From Desulfobacterales bacterium (GTDB lineage Bacteria; Desulfobacterota; Desulfobacteria; Desulfobacterales; JARGFK01): a stretch of 52,136 nucleotides of DNA. Both the position numbers and the translations under genes were made by a program. The stretch lies in NCBI GenBank assembly GCA_029211065.1, contig JARGFK010000021.1, positions 1-52,136 on the forward strand. The letters are read 5' to 3'. Every line of letters begins with the position of its first letter. Position 1 is the stretch's first letter. The notes below the pieces were generated by a model. It was not told the DNA's origin. It ran no database searches and saw nothing but the letters and a program-made list of their open reading frames with translations. Below are positions 44,187 to 52,060 of this stretch, piece by piece.

Positions 44187-45118
44187 GTATAACCAAACCG
44201 GACCTGTCCGTCACATTAGGCCCCTTAAAGCTGCAAAATCCCCTGATGACCTCTTCCGGCACTTTCGGCTACGGTCAGGAATACAGTGAGCTGTTTGATC
44301 TGAATTCACTGGGCGGAATCGTTGTCAAAGGGCTGTCGGTGAATCCGAAAACCGGGAACCCGCCCCCCCGGATCGTGGAAACCGCCTGCGGCATGCTCAA
44401 CGCCATCGGTTTGGCCAACATGGGGCTGAAGGCCTTTGTGGAGAAAATCGTGCCGTGGCTGGCAGAGCTCACCACCAGGGTCGTCGTGAATATCTATGGC
44501 CACACCATTGATGATTATCGCGCGGTGGCCGAAGGACTTAAAGGGATTGATGCGGTTTCCGCTCTGGAAGTCAATATATCCTGCCCCAATGTGGAGTGCG
44601 GCGGCATGGTATTCGGCACCGACCCGAAGGTTGCGGCCCAGGTGACGGAGCAGGTTTTGAAAATTGCGGACAAGCCGGTGATTGTGAAGCTCTCCCCCAA
44701 TGTGACCGATATCCGGGTAATGGCCCGGGCGGTGGAAGGGGCCGGGGCCCACGTGATCTCCCTGATCAACGCCCCCACGGGAATGGCCGTGGATATCAAG
44801 ACGCGGCGGCCGAAGCTGGCCAATGTTTCCGGCGGGCTCACCGGTCCGGCCATCCGTCCCATCGCGCTGCATATGGTGCACCAGGTGGTGCGTACGGTGA
44901 AAATCCCGGTCATCGGCATCGGCGGGATCATGAACTACCAGGACGCCCTTGAGTTTTTTATCGTGGGCGCCCGGGCGGTGCAGGTGGGGACCGCGAACTT
45001 TATCAATCCCCGCACGGCCCTGAATATCGTGGAAGATCTCGAACGCTACTGCATCGAAAACGGCATCGCCGCCATAACCGACATCATCGGAACCCTCGAT
45101 CTGCCGCCGTGGAAATAA
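44183..45118 (+). CDS. pyrD: Dihydroorotate dehydrogenase B, catalytic subunit (class 1B)
   Basis: 311 residues. FMN-dependent oxidation of dihydroorotate to orotate, the fourth step of pyrimidine synthesis. Motifs: NPLMTSSGTFGYG, NISCPNVECGG (catalytic Cys 134), VIVKLSPNVTDI and VIGIGGIMNYQDALEFFIVGARAVQVGTANF. The ATG at 44183 follows GGGAG and overlaps pyrK; a TTG 12 bases earlier is less likely. Its last 13 codons and about 100 following bases recur at 46741. Confidence 0.97.
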   Translation: MSITKPDLSVTLGPLKLQNPLMTSSGTFGYGQEYSELFDLNSLGGIVVKGLSVNPKTGNPPPRIVETACGMLNAIGLANMGLKAFVEKIVPWLAELTTRVVVNIYGHTIDDYRAVAEGLKGIDAVSALEVNISCPNVECGGMVFGTDPKVAAQVTEQVLKIADKPVIVKLSPNVTDIRVMARAVEGAGAHVISLINAPTGMAVDIKTRRPKLANVSGGLTGPAIRPIALHMVHQVVRTVKIPVIGIGGIMNYQDALEFFIVGARAVQVGTANFINPRTALNIVEDLERYCIENGIAAITDIIGTLDLPPWK

Positions 45119-45225
45119 TGTCATCACTGACTGTCGGCCGGGTTAAAATGAGTCACTTGTAACGAGCGAATATTCCGATGAATGCTCCCCTGCATGCCCG
45201 GAACTTTTTCACCAACGCTCCCTTT
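45080..45225 (+). repeat. Left copy of a diverged direct repeat (pyrD 3' end and flank)
   Basis: Covers the last codons of pyrD (GACATCATCGGAACC onward) and about 100 bases beyond. The sequence at 46741-46885 aligns to it with a few small gaps: near-identical in the coding part (32 of 39 bases), then shared blocks such as GTCAC-TGT, ATATTC and CTCCCC/CATCCCC, and CTTTTTCAC/CTTTTCAC. The MFS gene lies between the copies. Confidence 0.7.
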
Positions 45226-45242
45226 AGGCTTTTAAACTGCGA

Positions 45243-46622
45243 ATGAGTAACCACCATCACCAAAAAAATTCGACTATTCTGCTCGTTATTTTAATTGCCT
45301 ATGTCATGATGCCGATCATCGGGATGTCGGTTAATGTGGCGCTTCCCGCCATCGGGAAAAGCCTTTCCAGCAACCCGGTGGAGCTGGGCTGGATTTCGAT
45401 TTCCCTGCTGCTGTCCATCGCCGTGTTCGCCATTCCCGCCGGAAGAATCGCCGACATCTATGGCCGCAAAAAGATATTCTTGTGGGGGGTTGTGATTTGC
45501 ACGGCGACTTCCTTTCCGTTGGCGGTTTCCGATTCGGCGGCGGCTTTGATTTTTTTCAGGGCGATTCAGGGGGTCGGGGGCGCGATGATCCTGAATACCG
45601 GGCTGGTGATTGTCAGTTCGATATACCCGGCCGGCACCAGAGGCAAACCCCTGGGGATGTGCATGGCCGCCGTCTATACCGGGCAAACCCTGGCACCGTT
45701 TTTAGGGGGGCTGCTGACCCATCACCTGGGATGGAGAAGTATTTTTCTGGCCAATGTCCCCTTCGGGCTGTTTGTCATCGTTTTCATAGTCTGGAAAATC
45801 AGGGATGGACGGATCGAGACCATGGACGAAAGGATCGATTGGGTCGGTGTAATCCTTTTCGGTACCATGATCGTGTCCTTGATGTACGGGCTTTCCATCC
45901 TGCCGTCCAGGCAGGGCCTCTGGCTGGTTTCAGCAGGCCTGGTGTGCGGGATCGTATTTGTCAAATGGGAACTGAAAGCCGAGCTGCCGATTTTGGAAAT
46001 GAAACTTTTCATGGAAAACCGCGCCTTTTCATTTGCGATCCTGTCCGCCTTTATATTTTATTCAGCCGTGTTCGCGGTCACCTTTTTGCTAAGCCTTTAT
46101 CTGCAGTATGCCAAAGGGTTTTCGCCGCAAAGGGCCGGACTCTTCCTGGTGTCCCAGCCCCTTTTTCAGGCTGTTCTGTCTCCCCTGGCCGGCAGACTGG
46201 TGGATCGGGTCAAGCCGCACTTCCTTTCACTGATCGGCATGGCATCGGCCACGTCGGGCATGCTGCTGTTTGCCTTTATAACGGTTCATACCCATCCGCT
46301 GGTGATTCTTACGGGCTTGTTTCTGGTGGGTGCCGGCTGGGCGTTTTTCATCTCCACCAATATGAACGACGCGATCGGTTCGGTGGACAAAAAATATTAC
46401 GGAACGACCTCCGGCATGATCGTAACTATCAGGCAAATAGGAATGATGTTCAGCATCGCACTGGCCATGTTTACCTTTTCACTATTTATGGGCCGGGTCC
46501 AGGTTACTCCCGAACATCTCGGTTTGTTCCTAAAGAGCGTCAAAATAGCCTTTGGGCTCCTTACGGTGTTGTGCTTTTCAGGATTGTTGTCATTGGGCTT
46601 CAGAGGAAAAATTAAAAGCTGA
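45243..46622 (+). CDS. MFS transporter, DHA2 (EmrB/QacA-like) drug exporter
   Basis: 459 residues, 14 predicted membrane helices. Signature motifs: VNVALPAIGKSLSSNPVELGWISISLLLSIAVFAIPAGRIADIYGRKKIF (helices 1-2 with motif A), FFRAIQGVGGAMI (motif C region) and LAPFLGGLLTHHLGWRSIFLANVPFG. Drug-proton antiporter of the DHA2 family, exporting toxic compounds or metabolites; substrate unknown. An N-terminal HHH stretch is unusual. It lies between two copies of the pyrD 3' end. Confidence 0.9.
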   Translation: MSNHHHQKNSTILLVILIAYVMMPIIGMSVNVALPAIGKSLSSNPVELGWISISLLLSIAVFAIPAGRIADIYGRKKIFLWGVVICTATSFPLAVSDSAAALIFFRAIQGVGGAMILNTGLVIVSSIYPAGTRGKPLGMCMAAVYTGQTLAPFLGGLLTHHLGWRSIFLANVPFGLFVIVFIVWKIRDGRIETMDERIDWVGVILFGTMIVSLMYGLSILPSRQGLWLVSAGLVCGIVFVKWELKAELPILEMKLFMENRAFSFAILSAFIFYSAVFAVTFLLSLYLQYAKGFSPQRAGLFLVSQPLFQAVLSPLAGRLVDRVKPHFLSLIGMASATSGMLLFAFITVHTHPLVILTGLFLVGAGWAFFISTNMNDAIGSVDKKYYGTTSGMIVTIRQIGMMFSIALAMFTFSLFMGRVQVTPEHLGLFLKSVKIAFGLLTVLCFSGLLSLGFRGKIKS

Positions 46623-46623
46623 A

Positions 46624-46740
46624 CGGCAACAGCGAGCGCATTCTCTGCAGCTTGCTGCGGGTTTAGCGAGCGAATCAAAAATTAGATTAAAAATCCTTAC
46701 GGTCGAAGATTCCCTGCAGCTTGCTGCAGGGTTCTTCAAT
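46624..46740. repeat. GC-rich hairpin repeats after the MFS gene
   Basis: Two related units: one starting GCAACAGCGAGCGCATTC and one ending CCCTGCAGCTTGCTGCAGGG, the latter a perfect 8 bp stem with a CTTG loop, followed by TTCTTCAAT. The same start and end words occur in the unit at 25027. The hairpin could act as a terminator for the MFS gene, though there is no long T-run. Confidence 0.7.
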
Positions 46741-46885
46741 GATTTTATCGGAACCTTCGATCTGCCGCATTGGCAATAAACGCGGCCTGGAATGACGGCA
46801 GGGTTTATAAAAGGGTCACCTGTTACGGAACGATATTCAAAGGGCATCCCCTCATCTCGCCCCAGACTTTTCACGATCCAGCTCA
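46741..46885 (+). pseudogene. Remnant of a second pyrD 3' end (right copy of the direct repeat)
   Basis: A frame reading DFIGTFDLPHWQ and then a stop matches the true pyrD end DIIGTLDLPPWK and stop. The following 100 bases also match the flank of pyrD. Only the last 13 codons survive. It reaches the stop codon of the antitoxin gene on the other strand. Confidence 0.7.
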
Positions 46886-47209
46886 AGTGTCATGATGGGC
46901 TGTTGCGTTATTTACGGAAACGGCTTCCGCATGCAATTTTAAGCCAAGTGCGCCAATAACTTTAAGTATGGTGTCGAAACCTGGGCTTCGTTCCCCAGAG
47001 AGTGCTTTGTAAAGGCTTTCGCGGGATAGACCTGCATCACGCGCAACTTGCGACATGCCCTTAGCCCGGGCGATATCACCCAGCGCTTTTGCAATGAAAG
47101 CAGCATCGCCGTTCGCCTCTTCTATGCAAGCTTGAAGATAAGCAGCCATTTCCTCTGGGGTGCGAAGATGCTCAGCGACATCGTATCGGGTAGTGATGGT
47201 TCTTGCCAT
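46883..47209 (-). CDS. higA: HigA-type antitoxin (helix-turn-helix, addiction-module antidote)
   Basis: 108 residues. YDVAEHLRTPEEMAAYLQACIEEANGDAAFIAKALGDIARAKGMSQVARDAGLSRESLYKALSGERSP is the putative addiction-module antidote family, with the helix-turn-helix at about 52-80. It binds the toxin and represses the promoter. It follows the toxin gene by 9 bases; AGGAG overlaps the toxin's stop codon, 6 bases before the ATG. Confidence 0.92.
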   Translation of the reverse strand: MARTITTRYDVAEHLRTPEEMAAYLQACIEEANGDAAFIAKALGDIARAKGMSQVARDAGLSRESLYKALSGERSPGFDTILKVIGALGLKLHAEAVSVNNATAHHDT

Positions 47210-47218
47210 GATGGTCTC

Positions 47219-47509
47219 CTATAAGTTCTGTGCTAGGCGCAAGGCGGTTTTGATATCGTTGGCTTGGGTCCGCTTATCGCCGCCAGCCAATAAAATTACC
47301 ACCTTTTGCCCGTACTTTTTGTAATACACCCGATAGCCGGGTCCATAGTCAATTCGCAACTCTAAAACGCCTTCACCTACTGCCTTAACATCTCCGGGAT
47401 TCCCGCCTGCCAGTCTCTCAACCCGGGCTTGGATACGAGCACGGGCACGGATATCGTGCAGACCATCAATCCATTTTGCGAAGATTTCAGTCTTGCGAAT
47501 TTCAATCAT
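47219..47509 (-). CDS. higB: RelE/HigB-type toxin (addiction-module killer)
   Basis: 96 residues. RelE-like fold with the family motifs FAKWIDGLHDIRARARIQARVERLAGGNPGDVKAVGEGVLELRIDYGPGYRVYY and GGDKRTQANDI. Ribosome-dependent mRNA interferase when free of its antitoxin. The toxin-first order is typical of this group. It has no ribosome-binding site: the -10 box of the promoter ends only 5 bases before the ATG, implying a leaderless mRNA. Confidence 0.92.
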   Translation of the reverse strand: MIEIRKTEIFAKWIDGLHDIRARARIQARVERLAGGNPGDVKAVGEGVLELRIDYGPGYRVYYKKYGQKVVILLAGGDKRTQANDIKTALRLAQNL

Positions 47510-47514
47510 GGCCT

Positions 47515-47543
47515 ATTGTATCCAGTTGGATACATGTTGTCAA
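47515..47543 (-). promoter_or_regulatory. Promoter and palindromic operator of the HigBA module
   Basis: On the minus strand: TTGACA (47543-47538), a 17-base spacer, TACAAT (47520-47515). The inverted repeat TGTATCCAGTTGGATACA (47517-47534; 8-base arms) overlaps the spacer and -10 box, ideally placed for repression by the antitoxin. Transcription would begin at or within one base of the toxin ATG. Confidence 0.85.
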
Positions 47544-47603
47544 TATATGATATGTGTAAATTTAGGGTATGATCTTGACTCTTATGAGATGGCTTCTATT
47601 TTT

Positions 47604-48146
47604 CTATGGCGACACTTTCAGAATGAAGGCTTCCCGGTGATGAAAATCGGGTTTCGGGCCCGGATGGGCGGCTGCATGGTAGGTGTTCCGGCCGTCACTG
47701 GACCGGACAACGGCTGCGACACCCATGTCCAGCGTTTGCCGATCCAGTCCGAGGCCGCCCAGGTCAATCATGCAGCCCAGACACAGCAGGTTCGGTTCTT
47801 TTTGCATATTCAAGATTAATTCCGGGATCGCCGGTTCCTCACGCATGTCCCGGCGGTAATCGTCGAATCGGTAGAGGTTCCAGTCTCCGGACGGAGACAG
47901 GTTGAATTCCCAGTAGGCTTGAGAGCCTTCGGCAGACACAAAGCATTCCAGGCAGGTGTTTTCCCACAACTGGTGATGGCGCGCCGGACGCCTGGCAGGC
48001 GTTGGAATTGCAACGGCTTTCAGGTCGCCCTGCAGCCTGAAGTCAACCTTCAGCAGGTGGGATTGCCGGCCGATGGTGCAGGTGATGTCCAGTTCGACTG
48101 CGGCCTGGACTTGGAAAGGCTGAAGCCGGATGGTTTTCTGTTCCAT
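47604..48146 (-). CDS. DOMON-like (type 9 carbohydrate-binding-like) protein
   Basis: 180 residues. LWENTCLECFVSAEGSQAYWEFNLSPSGDWNLYRFDDYR is the signature of the DOMON-like family found in many Gram-negative bacteria near or fused to murB-type genes. All-beta fold, no signal peptide. Possibly ligand-binding; role unknown. AAGGAA precedes the ATG. The next genes on the strand have their own units. Confidence 0.78.
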   Translation of the reverse strand: MEQKTIRLQPFQVQAAVELDITCTIGRQSHLLKVDFRLQGDLKAVAIPTPARRPARHHQLWENTCLECFVSAEGSQAYWEFNLSPSGDWNLYRFDDYRRDMREEPAIPELILNMQKEPNLLCLGCMIDLGGLGLDRQTLDMGVAAVVRSSDGRNTYHAAAHPGPKPDFHHREAFILKVSP

Positions 48147-48229
48147 GGATATTCCTTAACAGGCTGTTGAAAAACGGCGCCTAAGTTTATACGATTACAT
48201 ATAATATTTAACTGTGCGGCCTTTGCGTC

Positions 48230-48517
48230 TCAAGCGAAGCGGGCGATGAGATAAATATAATATGTCACCGCCGCTGGCGGGACTGCTTTCCCATAAAGCC
48301 TTTGCCGCTCCTGCCGCAGAAGTTCAAACGCCGGGTGCTCCAGATCATAGAGCTTGTAATATTTCTTTCCGCAGCAGGCCGCCGCAGACTTGCCGCCGCT
48401 GCTTTCCACGGCAGGTTTGATGCACATGGATGCGCAGTAATCGAACCGTGCGAAGAAATGATTGAGCAGGCATTCCGTATCCAAATAGCGTTTCAGATTT
48501 GTTTCAATATCACTCAA
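48230..48517 (-). CDS. Small Cys-rich hypothetical protein
   Basis: 95 residues with a TTG start (AGT GAT ATT next). Cys residues in YCASMC and AACCGKKYY could bind a metal or an iron-sulfur cluster, with an aromatic C-terminus. No ribosome-binding site is obvious, so the true start may differ; an in-frame stop lies 9 bases before the TTG. It sits right after the ferredoxin remnant on the same strand. Not recognised. Confidence 0.55.
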   Translation of the reverse strand: MSDIETNLKRYLDTECLLNHFFARFDYCASMCIKPAVESSGGKSAAACCGKKYYKLYDLEHPAFELLRQERQRLYGKAVPPAAVTYYIYLIARFA

Positions 48518-48547
48518 GGATAATCAACCAAAACAGTCGCTCAGTTT

Positions 48548-48801
48548 TTACAACAGCCCCCGGTTTTTGGCCATGATCATCATCTGCTCCATGCCGGTTG
48601 CCGGCGGCGTCATGTGTTCTTTTCCAGGCTTCGGCACCAATCGCATGGCCTCTACTGAACAGGTCGTTACACACAGACCGCATCCGATTTTTTAAAGAGT
48701 TTTTTGAGGATCTTCAATTCAATGCCCGACTCGGTGGCCGGAAAACCGAGGGAATACATGTCCAGCTGTTTTTGAAGCTGCCGATAGATGTCTGATGCCA
48801 T
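48548..48801 (-). pseudogene. Internally deleted 4Fe-4S ferredoxin-family gene
   Basis: The 5' part reads MASDIYRQLQKQLDMYSLGF... and is like the start of helical 4Fe-4S proteins that open 'GFPATESGIELKILKKLF'. After KKSD the frame ends in VCV and stop. In another frame the region then reads CGLCVTTCSVEAMRLVPKPG...MAKNRGLL and stop, the tail of a bacterial-type ferredoxin. So the middle of the gene is missing and the frame is shifted. AAGGAG precedes the ATG at 48801. Confidence 0.75.
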
Positions 48802-48884
48802 GCCTGACTCCTTTAGGTAAAGAATGTCCCCGTTACCTTCCTTTCCCCGGTTGTGTTTTCTGCCCATGATGCGTCCTTACAACA

Positions 48885-49757
48885 TCACAGGTTGCGCGCT
48901 GCCTTATACCAATCGAGGATCCAGCCGCCGGTGGTGAACATTACCCTGTTCTTGGCGGCCAGCTCGTCGAGCGTTTGTTCAAAATAGCCGATGCGGTGCG
49001 GTACGCCATGCAAGAACGGATGGCAGGCCAGGGCGAGCACGCGGGCCTGCTCGGGACCCTCCTGCAAGTATCGCTCGACCGTCGAGAGCGCCCGTTCATA
49101 CAATCCGGAGGAGGGGCGTTTTTCGATTGCCATCAAAACCACGTCGTTTACCTCCACCGAGTAGGGAATGCTGTAGAGCGGGCCGTTCCGGGTCTCGATC
49201 ACCGTGGGCTGGTCATCCAGCACCCAGTCGGTGGTATACTCGATGCCGGCCTTCACCAGCAGTTCCGGCGTGTTGTGAGTCTCGGTCAATCCCGGCCCCA
49301 TCCAGCCGCGCGGTTTGGAGCCGGTGAACTTCTCGATCACCTCGACGGTCCGGAAGATCGCTTCTTCCTCATTCTCCATCGCGTGCATGGGTTTTTGGAC
49401 GATGTTATGGCCCATAAACTCCCAGCCGGCCTCAAGGGCTGCTCCACAGATGCGCGGATAGCGATCGATGACCGATCCATTGATGCACAGGACGGACTTC
49501 AGCCCCCTTTGATCGAGCGCCGCTTTCATCCGCCAGAAACCGATGCGCGCCCCGTACTCCGCCCAGCACCAGTTCGGCACGTCGGGAATATACCGGACCT
49601 CCTGGGGGGGCGTGAGGATCGTCCGCGGCATCGGACCGTCCGGATCCCAGACCTCGACGGTTACAAGGGGCCAGACCGCTACTGTTTTCTCGTCCGGCAA
49701 GCGGAGTGGTTCTCGATCTATGATGGCACTGTACTTCACTCGTTCCCACAGTTTCAT
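48885..49757 (-). CDS. Polysaccharide deacetylase-family hydrolase (PuuE/allantoinase-like)
   Basis: About 290 residues. NodB-like deacetylase fold as in PuuE: PNWCWAEYGARIGFWRMKAALDQRG, GHNIVQKPMHAM and LACHPFLHGVPHRIGYFEQTLDEL. PuuE members are metal-free or metal-dependent allantoinases and amidohydrolases of small cyclic amides. The ATG at 49757 follows AGGAG by 6 bases; the longer frame overlaps the previous gene. It is the last gene of the cupin-FAH-deacetylase operon. The catalytic substrate is not clear. Confidence 0.82.
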   Translation of the reverse strand: MKLWERVKYSAIIDREPLRLPDEKTVAVWPLVTVEVWDPDGPMPRTILTPPQEVRYIPDVPNWCWAEYGARIGFWRMKAALDQRGLKSVLCINGSVIDRYPRICGAALEAGWEFMGHNIVQKPMHAMENEEEAIFRTVEVIEKFTGSKPRGWMGPGLTETHNTPELLVKAGIEYTTDWVLDDQPTVIETRNGPLYSIPYSVEVNDVVLMAIEKRPSSGLYERALSTVERYLQEGPEQARVLALACHPFLHGVPHRIGYFEQTLDELAAKNRVMFTTGGWILDWYKAARNL

Positions 49758-49777
49758 ATTCATCTCCTGTCCGACGG

Positions 49778-50599
49778 CTATCGGGTTTGACATGTATTCG
49801 CGAGGCGGCCGATGCCTTCGACCTCTATCGTCACCGTGTCTCCTGACTTCATAAAAATCGGCGGATCCCGGAAAGCGCCGACTCCCTTGGGGCTGCCTGT
49901 CAAGATAACATCCCCGGCTTCCAGCGTAAAGCGGTGGGACAGGAAGCTGATGAGGTAGGGGACACTGAAGATCATCAAACCGGTATGACTGTCCTGCATG
50001 AGGGTGTCATTCAACCATGATCGGATTTTCAGCCTGTTCGGGTCCGGTATTTCATCGCTCGTCACGATCCATGGGCCGAGCGGGCAGAAGGTGTCCAGTG
50101 ATTTTCCACACACTAGTTGCGCATTGGTAAATTGGATATCCCTTGCGCTTACATCGTTGGCGCATGTATATCCGAATACCGCGGCCAGAGCCTCCTCTTC
50201 AGAACAATCCCGAACGGTCTTGCCGATAATGACGGCCAATTCCGCTTCAAAATCCACTTGGTCGGTCACGGTTGTATTCCAAGTGATCGGATCGTTGGGT
50301 CCGATGAGCGTGTTGGGGAATTTGGCAAAGATTTTCGGGTCATCGGGCAATTTTACACTTTGCTCTGCTGCGTGATCCTTGTAGTTTAATCCGATGCCGA
50401 TGATCTTTGCGGGCCGGGTCAACACTGGCGCCAGCCGCACCTGGTCGAGGGGAATGGCCTCGCCGGTTTGCGTGTACGCGCGTTTATCGTTGTTGATATA
50501 GGAAATCATGTCCCCGTAAAAATCGATGGGGAGGATGCTTTCGTCCTGGATCTCGCCCAGACGGATTCTATTTTCATCATGGAACTGCGCAATCTTCAT
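49778..50599 (-). CDS. Fumarylacetoacetate hydrolase-family protein
   Basis: 273 residues. KIIGIGLNYKDHAAE, DFEAELAVIIGK and GYTCANDVSARDIQ carry the metal-binding Glu and Asp residues; LEAGDVILTGSPKGVG is typical of 2-oxo acid hydrolases or decarboxylases and isomerases (2-hydroxyhepta-2,4-diene-1,7-dioate type). It would cleave or isomerise a ring-opening product in degradation. ATG 50599 follows CAGGAG and overlaps the cupin stop by 4 bases. Next gene after 20 bases. Confidence 0.9.
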   Translation of the reverse strand: MKIAQFHDENRIRLGEIQDESILPIDFYGDMISYINNDKRAYTQTGEAIPLDQVRLAPVLTRPAKIIGIGLNYKDHAAEQSVKLPDDPKIFAKFPNTLIGPNDPITWNTTVTDQVDFEAELAVIIGKTVRDCSEEEALAAVFGYTCANDVSARDIQFTNAQLVCGKSLDTFCPLGPWIVTSDEIPDPNRLKIRSWLNDTLMQDSHTGLMIFSVPYLISFLSHRFTLEAGDVILTGSPKGVGAFRDPPIFMKSGDTVTIEVEGIGRLANTCQTR

Positions 50600-50973
50600 G
50601 GCTTCTCCTGTTTCACTTCGATCCAATCTGCTTCGTGCGGCGGATTGGTATAAAACTCCATGAATCGAAATTCCTCATGCGATTCATTTGTTATGGTGTG
50701 TTTTTCTCCTGCGGCAAGATGAATGATATCGCCGGCCTTGATGGGATATTCCTTGTCATCTATCTTTGCAGTCGCCGTGCCGCTGATGATGACGAAAAGA
50801 CATTCGCGCTTTTTGTGGAAGTGGTAGCGGCCATGGCGGATCGGAGGAAACACGACAAAGATGCCTTCAAGATCCTTGGCATTATCCTCACGCGTCAATA
50901 TTTTTGTCAATGCCTTCCCGGGAGGCGTTGGATCCTTCATTTTTTTATAATCATCCATCTTAAACATTTTCAT
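50596..50973 (-). CDS. Cupin-domain protein, third in window
   Basis: About 125 residues, single cupin. Complete metal site: HFHKKRECLFVIISG (HxHxxxE) and GEKHTITN. Such small cupins act as isomerases or decarboxylases, or store metal. ATG 50973 has GAGG about 8 bases upstream. It is first in the operon with the FAH-family gene, overlapping it by 4 bases. Different from the pair at 39189 in length and motif. Confidence 0.85.
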   Translation of the reverse strand: MKMFKMDDYKKMKDPTPPGKALTKILTREDNAKDLEGIFVVFPPIRHGRYHFHKKRECLFVIISGTATAKIDDKEYPIKAGDIIHLAAGEKHTITNESHEEFRFMEFYTNPPHEADWIEVKQEKP

Positions 50974-51054
50974 TGCGAGCACCTCATCATTTAATGATTT
51001 AAAGACGTACCTGTTGACAAAGAAATAACAGACGAGATTGACATGTGCAAGCGC

Positions 51055-51303
51055 TTAAACGGCATCTCTCGCGAGCCATTCGAGCGCCTGTTCCTTGTCC
51101 CGAAAGGCCATCGTCCGTGCACTTGGGGTTTCGCGCAAGGCCTCGAACATCCTGACCAGACCAAATTCCAGGTCCGTGGATACTACGAAAGCTGTCCGGA
51201 GGTCGCCGGGAGGTGAATGCTGCTTGATGAATTCGGCCAGACTCTGAACGTCGTTTGTCGATAGCTTGAATCGGGCAGTGCGCAGTCCGCTGGACAGACA
51301 CAA
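51055..51303 (-). pseudogene. 5'-truncated STAS/SpoIIAA-like protein
   Basis: 82 codons ending in the typical tail of SpoIIAA-like STAS proteins (RTAFVVSTDLEFGLVRMFEALRETPSARTMAFRDKEQALEWLA). The N-terminal half of the domain (strands preceding the VDL motif) is missing; an in-frame stop is only a few codons before the TTG start, so the gene is cut at its 5' end. There is no ribosome-binding site. Probably not functional. Confidence 0.6.
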
Positions 51304-51325
51304 ATCGACCGATCGGGTTTAATTA

Positions 51326-51694
51326 TCAGATATTTGTGAATCGCATGATCTTGTCATAGACAAACGCGGCGACCTGGGATTCGATTTCAATGCTTTTCCT
51401 CTTAAAATCCGCTCCCACCCGCCTAAAATCAAACCGGCCGTCTGCTATCAGGATCGGGATGCCCTTGAAAGCGGTGGTGTCCGGGCATTCGCCGTCATCA
51501 ACGCGGTGATGGTAATAGCCGGATTCTTCATACCAGGTCAGGGCATGCGGGTCCATGGGCCGGTCGTAAACCAGCTGAAATCCGACGATATCGCCGCTGT
51601 CGTCGATCCAGATGACAAGCTCCATGGCCGGGTCAAAAAACCATCGGCGCAGGGGTTCGCCTTCTGGCTGCTGAATGTCCTTTATTTCATGCAA
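51326..51694 (-). CDS. Hypothetical protein
   Basis: 122 residues, soluble, mixed alpha/beta. FDPAMELVIWIDDSGDIVGFQLVYDRPMDPHALTW and GYYHHRVDDGE are the most conserved-looking blocks; the frame starts at TTG 51694 with AAAGGA about 10 bases upstream. It resembles hypothetical proteins common in deltaproteobacteria, but I cannot name the family. It is 22 bases from the STAS-like remnant on the same strand. Confidence 0.65.
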   Translation of the reverse strand: MHEIKDIQQPEGEPLRRWFFDPAMELVIWIDDSGDIVGFQLVYDRPMDPHALTWYEESGYYHHRVDDGECPDTTAFKGIPILIADGRFDFRRVGADFKRKSIEIESQVAAFVYDKIMRFTNI

Positions 51695-51734
51695 AACGGG
51701 TTGTTCCTTTAATTCTCCCGATCAGACGGGAGAA

Positions 51735-51758
51735 GGGGACTGAGGATTTGAGGATCCA
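51735..51758. repeat. Short octamer array
   Basis: Three octamers of the AGGATYYR family (GGGACTGA, GGATTTGA, GGATCCAA), continuing the 8-base word family seen at 16991, 29688 and 30482. No partner in inverted form is seen before the window ends. Confidence 0.5.
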
Positions 51759-51871
51759 AAGGTCTTTTTTTATATCAACGCGATGATTCATTATCTCGAT
51801 TAAAACATAACCGTTTAAAAATCAACAAATGATATATAAATGTTATACATGTAAAAGATAATGAAGTTTGA

Positions 51872-52060
51872 CAGGATTTACAGGATATTCAGGATTTTTT
51901 TGCCTTACCTGAAGAAAGGCAAAAAGGGTCTTACTGCTATGATATCGGGAAGCTGCTTTTTGGATGGTCTGGTTTAACGTTAAAGTTGGATTGGCTTTTT
52001 ACGGCCTTAACCGGTGGCAGAAAAAAAATATATCCTATCCGGATTATCCTGTAGATCCTG
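51872..52060. repeat. Inverted-repeat element interrupted at its right end
   Basis: CAGGATTTACAGGATATTCA at 51872 and its inverted counterpart ending at 52060 match in 21 of 24 bases. Within it lies a hairpin TTTTTGCCTT/AAGGCAAAAA near 51899. The left repeat is preceded by TTTGA, but the right one runs straight into GTGCGCC, as if another element had inserted exactly there. There is no coding capacity. The 442 bases from 51695 hold no gene. Confidence 0.65.

Noticed and set aside
44306-45127. 273-codon minus-strand frame opposite pyrD
   Set aside because: His/Gly-rich shadow of pyrD with no domain.
45482-46615. 377-codon plus-strand frame overlapping the MFS gene
   Set aside because: It is out of frame with a clear 14-helix transporter, with Arg/Gly/His-rich composition and no domain; a shadow.
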